Source of the DNA: Gilichinskyi gelida | Lineage (GTDB): Bacteria > Acidobacteriota > Thermoanaerobaculia > Gp7-AA8 | Length of the DNA stretch: 64,000 bases | NCBI GenBank assembly: GCA_038040385.1 | Contig: JBBPII010000001.1 | Location: 610,938 to 674,937 of the forward strand | Direction of reading: 5' to 3' | Shown: positions 60,606 to 64,000 of the stretch, in pieces | Layout: every line of letters begins with the position of its first letter | How positions within the stretch are numbered: the first letter of the stretch is position 1 | Notes under the pieces: model-generated | Told to the model about the DNA's origin: nothing | Database searches by the model: none | Seen by the model: the letters and a program-made list of their open reading frames with translations, nothing else | Position numbers and translations under genes: made by a program

Positions 60606-61508
60606 CTAACGAAGTTCGAGGAGACGCCTCAGCTGCGATCTAAGAGGCTCTGCCCAAGCCCCGCCGAACTCGAGTGTCTGCTGCGCACTGACGAGTAGAG
60701 TCTCTACTGAAATCGAGCGCCGATGCGGGTCTTTCGCCGTTAGTTCCCGCGAAAGGTAATTGGCATACCAAGCACCCTTGAACACAGAGTCTTGCTTCTG
60801 TGAGCCGTATAGCTCATCCACTAAGTCTTGCGCGGCTCCAAATGCCGGCGCAAAGGCCTCCTCGCCAATGGCCTGCCACAACTCCGCGCGGAGTTGCTCA
60901 TATCGTGCTTTGTCACAGAGCCAAGGCGGCCCGGCGTGAACGCGCGTAAACGAACGATAGTTCACGCCACATGGCGCGGCGGCAAGACCGGCGGTAACGC
61001 ACAATACGACCCACTCCTTTAGCGCAACTGCCACATTCGCTTGCCATCCTGGCGTGGCGATTTCCTCCGCGCTCTCGCGGCTCTGCCGACCGACGGCCTC
61101 AACCACCTCCACAATATTGCCGTGCAAGAAGAAGTAGTTTTCCACATGATAGTGTTCGGTGTATATGACATGTGGCGACTCTACCATTACATCCTTGAGA
61201 TCATCGATGTCTTTATCCATCTGAAACGCGCATACCCATCGTCGTTCTCCCAAACGGCCGACGAGGCCTGCATCCGCCTCGAGCATACGATAGAACTGTA
61301 ATAGGCCGTCTTTTCCGCCGGTTGTTACAGGGAGTTCATTCGCCAATCGCAATTGGTAGGTGGCGCCGACCGGGTCACACACGGCATCTGCGATTCTAGA
61401 GTAAAAGAACCGATCCCGGGCGCCCTCTACAAACACGAACAGGTCGGCAGTCGCGAGTAGAAGCGAACGGGAAAACCCGGGTCGCGAATGTCGTAGTCGG
61501 TCCGTCAA
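60606..61508 (-). CDS. DUF4435 (TOPRIM-like) protein, AriB-like
   Basis: A 300-residue protein that overlaps the end of the ATPase gene (TTGA), starting at TTG. DUF4435 marks are FVFVEGARDRFFYSRI at 24-39, a DxD-type acidic pair in FQMDKDIDDLKDV at 96-107 and YHVENYFFLHG at 120-130. DUF4435 is a TOPRIM-like nuclease domain, and its pairing with an ABC-type ATPase is the PARIS (AriA-AriB) layout, where the ATPase holds AriB until a phage trigger releases it. Length also fits AriB. Because the ATPase is broken here, AriB may be silent or uncontrolled. It is convergent with hspR at zero spacing. GC content is visibly lower than in the host genes. Confidence 0.8.
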   Translation of the reverse strand: MTDRLRHSRPGFSRSLLLATADLFVFVEGARDRFFYSRIADAVCDPVGATYQLRLANELPVTTGGKDGLLQFYRMLEADAGLVGRLGERRWVCAFQMDKDIDDLKDVMVESPHVIYTEHYHVENYFFLHGNIVEVVEAVGRQSRESAEEIATPGWQANVAVALKEWVVLCVTAGLAAAPCGVNYRSFTRVHAGPPWLCDKARYEQLRAELWQAIGEEAFAPAFGAAQDLVDELYGSQKQDSVFKGAWYANYLSRELTAKDPHRRSISVETLLVSAQQTLEFGGAWAEPLRSQLRRLLELR

Positions 61509-62197
61509 AGCTCGTAAATCCGTGAATCGTCGATATCAGCCATAACTTCAGGCGAATGCGTCGCTAGAATGAGTTGAGCTTCGGGGTTTAGCGCTCGCAT
61601 CGCGGGTACGAGTTGCCGCTGCCAGTCGACATGCATGCTTATCTCCGGCTCGTCGATCAAGACGGTGCTCGGTCCTACAGAGATTACGTCGAGTAATATT
61701 CTCAATAGCTGCTTTTCGCCGGAGGATAGGGCGCCGATGTCGATCTGTTGGTCATTTGCCAGACGCACCTCGATCTTACCTTCTCCTAGCCCGACTATCT
61801 TGTCGGTAAACAGCGAGTGAAGAAGGTTTTCCAACCGGTTCCTCGCAGCTGTCGCGATTTCGATCTGTTCTTCAACACGATCGATCCTGGCAACGATATT
61901 TCGAATACGGGCGTCTGATTCATACCGCCTGCGAAAGTCGTTGGGACCGCCAAGAATCCCTGTCTCGGCACGCTGCCGCGCGAGAAAACGCGAGGCACGC
62001 GAATATGCGATGTCTGCGGGAAGAGTGGGCGCTGTATCGTCAACTTGGTGGGGGTCCGCCAGGATAGCGGTTAGTATGTCGGCCAAGCCTTCCTCCTGCG
62101 CAGCCCGAACCTTAATCAACATTTCTGTCGAGTATCGGCTCCACACCTCATTCACACTTTGGACAAAGGCTTTCTCGAGTACGTCTTCCGAGGTCTC
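61505..62197 (-). pseudogene. AriA-like ABC ATPase, C-terminal fragment (split by IS)
   Basis: The 3' part of an ATPase gene cut by the IS element. It holds the ABC signature IGALSSGEKQLLRILL, Walker B PSTVLIDEPEISMHVDW and the switch histidine in ILATHSPEVMADI. It reads in frame from the base next to the IS (first codons ETSEDVLEKAF). Without the IS, it continues from the N-terminal fragment at 63350-63820. A GTG at 62155 could start a shortened product, but that would lack Walker A and be inactive as an ATPase. The stop overlaps the DUF4435 start. Confidence 0.88.
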
Positions 62198-62199
62198 TA

Positions 62200-63349
62200 G
62201 TGTAGTGTTACATAAATAGCTTGATGTAATGCTCGCGCTGTGTTTTCATTGCACATGCGCGTTGCACCCCTCATCCAGCTTTCCCCGAATGAGCGCACGA
62301 CGCTCGAGCAGATGGCTCGTGGGCGGCGCACTCCTGTCCGTCTCGTGCTCCGCGCGAAGATCGTTCTCCTAGCCGCCGAGGGTTTGGAGAACAGAGAGAT
62401 CGCGGCAAAGGTGAACGCTTCGAAGCCCACGGTCGGGTTGTGGCGTGCCCGCTACGCGAAGCTCGGACTGGCGGGAATCGAGAAGGACGCTTCGCGTCCT
62501 GGTCGCCCGCGCAAAGACCGCCGCGATCTGGAGCAGAGAATCGTCCAGATGACGACGCAGGAGAAACCGCGGAACGCGACGCACTGGTCGACGCGCAGCC
62601 TGGCAGCCGTGCTCAAGATCGATCATGTGCTTGTTCATCGAGTGTGGAAAGCACACGGTCTGCTCCCTCATCGGGTCCGATCATTCAAACTCAGCAAAGA
62701 CAAGAATTTCGTCAAGAAACTCGTCGACGTGGTCGGCCTCTACCTGAACCCACCGGAACATGCCCTCGTTCTCTGCGCCGATGAAAAATCACAGATTCAA
62801 GCTCTCGACCGCACGCAACCCGGTCTTCCGATCAAGAAGGGGCGCTGTGGAACGATGACTCACGACTACAAGCGCTATGGGACAACCACGCTTTTCGCCG
62901 CGCTGGACATGCTCGAAGGGCGCGTCATCAGTGAGTGCATGCCGCGCCATCGCCACCAGGAATGGATCCGATTCCTCAGCAAGATCGATCGAGAAACGCC
63001 GCCGGGATTCGACCTTCATCTGATCGTCGACAACTACTCGACTCACAAACACGCCAAAGTGCAGCGCTGGCTCGCTCGCCATCCGCGCTTTCACATGCAC
63101 TTCATTCCAACGAGCAGTTCATGGCTAAACATGGTCGAGCGCTTCTTCCGCGAGCTCACCACCAAACGCATCCGGCGCGGCAGTTTCACTTCAGTCGACG
63201 ATCTCATCGCCGCCATCTGCGATTACATCGATCAGCACAACGAAAACCCTATGCCGTACATTTGGACGGCCAACGCGGAATCGATCATCGAGAAGGTGGG
63301 ACGCGCTCGCCTGCGCTGAATAAATCAACAACTGTATGAAACACTACAC
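62200..63349 (+). mobile_element. IS630-family insertion sequence in the ATPase gene
   Basis: A 1150-base element with ends GTGTAGTGTTACATA (left) and the reverse complement GTGTAGTGTTTCATA (right), 20 of 26 terminal bases matching. TA dinucleotides at 62198-62199 and 63350-63351 are the target duplication expected for the IS630/Tc1-mariner group. It carries one transposase gene (62255-63319) on the opposite strand to the interrupted gene. Confidence 0.93.
62255..63319 (+). CDS. IS630-family transposase
   Basis: A 354-residue DDE transposase. The N-terminal helix-turn-helix is AKVNASKPTVGLWRARYAKL. The catalytic triad fits LCADEKSQIQALDRTQPG (first Asp), HLIVDNYSTHKH (second Asp) and SWLNMVERFFRELT (Glu), the arrangement of IS630/Tc1 elements. 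The frame is intact, so the element may be active. ATG 62255 is chosen; a GTG at 62240 is in frame and adds five residues. Confidence 0.93.
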   Translation: MRVAPLIQLSPNERTTLEQMARGRRTPVRLVLRAKIVLLAAEGLENREIAAKVNASKPTVGLWRARYAKLGLAGIEKDASRPGRPRKDRRDLEQRIVQMTTQEKPRNATHWSTRSLAAVLKIDHVLVHRVWKAHGLLPHRVRSFKLSKDKNFVKKLVDVVGLYLNPPEHALVLCADEKSQIQALDRTQPGLPIKKGRCGTMTHDYKRYGTTTLFAALDMLEGRVISECMPRHRHQEWIRFLSKIDRETPPGFDLHLIVDNYSTHKHAKVQRWLARHPRFHMHFIPTSSSWLNMVERFFRELTTKRIRRGSFTSVDDLIAAICDYIDQHNENPMPYIWTANAESIIEKVGRARLR

Positions 63350-63820
63350 TAGGTCGCCGTAAGCTGAAGTTAAGCGCCGCGTTTGAAAGGCTAGGTATAG
63401 GCGAGTTGTAGGGAGATAGCGATGAGCCACGCCTCCGGTTGGGGAACCTGAGTATGGGGGGACAGTGGACCAATTAACGGGTTCGCGAGGCGCCGTCAAC
63501 TGTGCGGAGCGAAGTGCGACCGGAACGGGTGTTAGTGACAACTGCCTTTCATCGTGGGATGCCAGCGAAGACTTTGCGACTTGGCGCGTATGTATGAGGT
63601 CTGACGTGATCACATAAAGACTTACGACAGCTGTGTCGAAAGGCACGTTAGCTAGCGTAGACGCGTCGTTCGACATCGCAGAATTGAGTATTTTTAGCAA
63701 CGAGGTCTTTCCGCTACCGTTCGCTCCGAAGAATATGTTCACGTCCGGGTGTAGTGAGCAAGTAAGCGTCTTGCGCTGAGTGGCGAGGCCGGTGATCGTG
63801 AATTCTCTGATGTCCGCCAT
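63350..63820 (-). pseudogene. AriA-like ABC ATPase, N-terminal fragment (split by IS)
   Basis: The 5' part of the interrupted ATPase. It has the N-terminal strand MADIREFTITGLATQRKTLT and Walker A FFGANGSGKTSLLKILN with GANGSGKT at residues 32-39. YLPTTRLYLAFQTRRLTSAY lies near the break. In the current sequence the frame runs into the IS and stops at GTG-TAG after the IS boundary. Joining to the C-terminal fragment gives an uninterrupted 387-residue protein. The start ATG is at 63820; upstream on this strand is GATAAT about 12 bases before it, a possible -10 box. Confidence 0.88.
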
Positions 63821-63875
63821 ACTTCGGTATTATCGCTCAGCTGGTCGGAACGCGATAGGGTATTCGAGCATACTC

Positions 63876-64000
63876 CACGAAGCGCAGGCGGCGTTCGACC
63901 GCGCCGAGGACTAGTTCGAGCAGATGATGCGCATCATTCGCAGGCGGCGGTCGACAAGCGCCACGGCATCGACCGGGAGAACGCGCTGGTGAAGTTGCAG
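63876..64000 (+). pseudogene. Degenerate copy of the hspR 3' end (right direct repeat)
   Basis: Matches 60453-60578 of hspR in the same orientation with six substitutions and a one-base deletion. A TAT-to-TAG change makes a stop in what was EDYFEQ, and the deletion shifts the frame after MMRII. It therefore encodes no functional HspR. It runs off the window edge. The 55 bases between the ATPase start and this copy hold the cassette's putative promoter and nothing else I can name. Confidence 0.88.

Noticed and set aside
62155..62197. Independent small gene starting at GTG 62155 (216 residues)
   Set aside because: The frame continues unbroken upstream to the IS border and joins the N-terminal ATPase fragment, so it is the 3' part of a split gene, not a gene on its own.

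Overview
The window is 64 kb of GC-rich bacterial chromosome, densely coded, with no rRNA and no CRISPR array. The gene set (a pilMNOPQ type IV pilus operon, an S9 peptidase, a FecR-domain envelope protein, a dnaK-hspR pair, a b-type succinate dehydrogenase, and lipoproteins implying an outer membrane) fits a Gram-negative, probably aerobic soil or sediment organism. An Acidobacteriota-like genome is my best guess, but this is inference from gene content, not phylogeny.

Layout. 0-7 kb: the 3' end of ahcY, an AT-hook-like basic protein, a 5'-nucleotidase-like metallophosphatase, and an sdh operon with an NHL-repeat gene between sdhA and sdhB. 7-14 kb: a DUF4142 lipoprotein, a hybrid histidine kinase, two overlapping aminotransferases, and a PA2778/PA2779-type C39-TPR lipoprotein pair. 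14-25 kb: a RelA/SpoT enzyme, rpmB, then pilMNOPQ behind a near-consensus sigma-70 promoter, followed by two surface lipoproteins. 25-35 kb: a TPR protein overlapping a roadblock protein, accB-accC, aroK, a phosphoesterase, a FecR protein, an MscS channel with a cyclic-nucleotide-binding domain, and an NtrC-type regulator. 35-47 kb: two tandem paralogous polytopic membrane proteins, an S9 peptidase, a desaturase, a possible copper monooxygenase-like protein, VanZ, and an FHA-GAF-PP2C phosphatase. 47-54 kb: a histidine-themed stretch (hutH, hisS, tRNA-His, egtD), then tRNA-Val abutting an FAD oxidoreductase. 54-60 kb: a BI-1 membrane protein, a membrane PP2C phosphatase, dnaK and hspR.

The last 3.4 kb is different: lower in GC and apparently acquired. 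It holds a two-gene ATPase plus DUF4435 (TOPRIM-like) cassette resembling the PARIS (AriA/AriB) anti-phage system. The ATPase gene is split by an IS630-family element. Removing the element together with one TA restores an exact 387-codon reading frame. The cassette lies between the intact 3' end of hspR and a degenerate direct repeat of that same 3' end at the window edge, so it looks like an island that entered at hspR.

A second window-wide theme is palindromic elements of 40-120 bp belonging to about ten sequence families. They sit in gene gaps, but they also lie inside coding sequences in frame and supply stop codons, start codons, a signal-peptide segment and C-terminal tails. Two different families occupy the same loop in the two tandem membrane paralogues.
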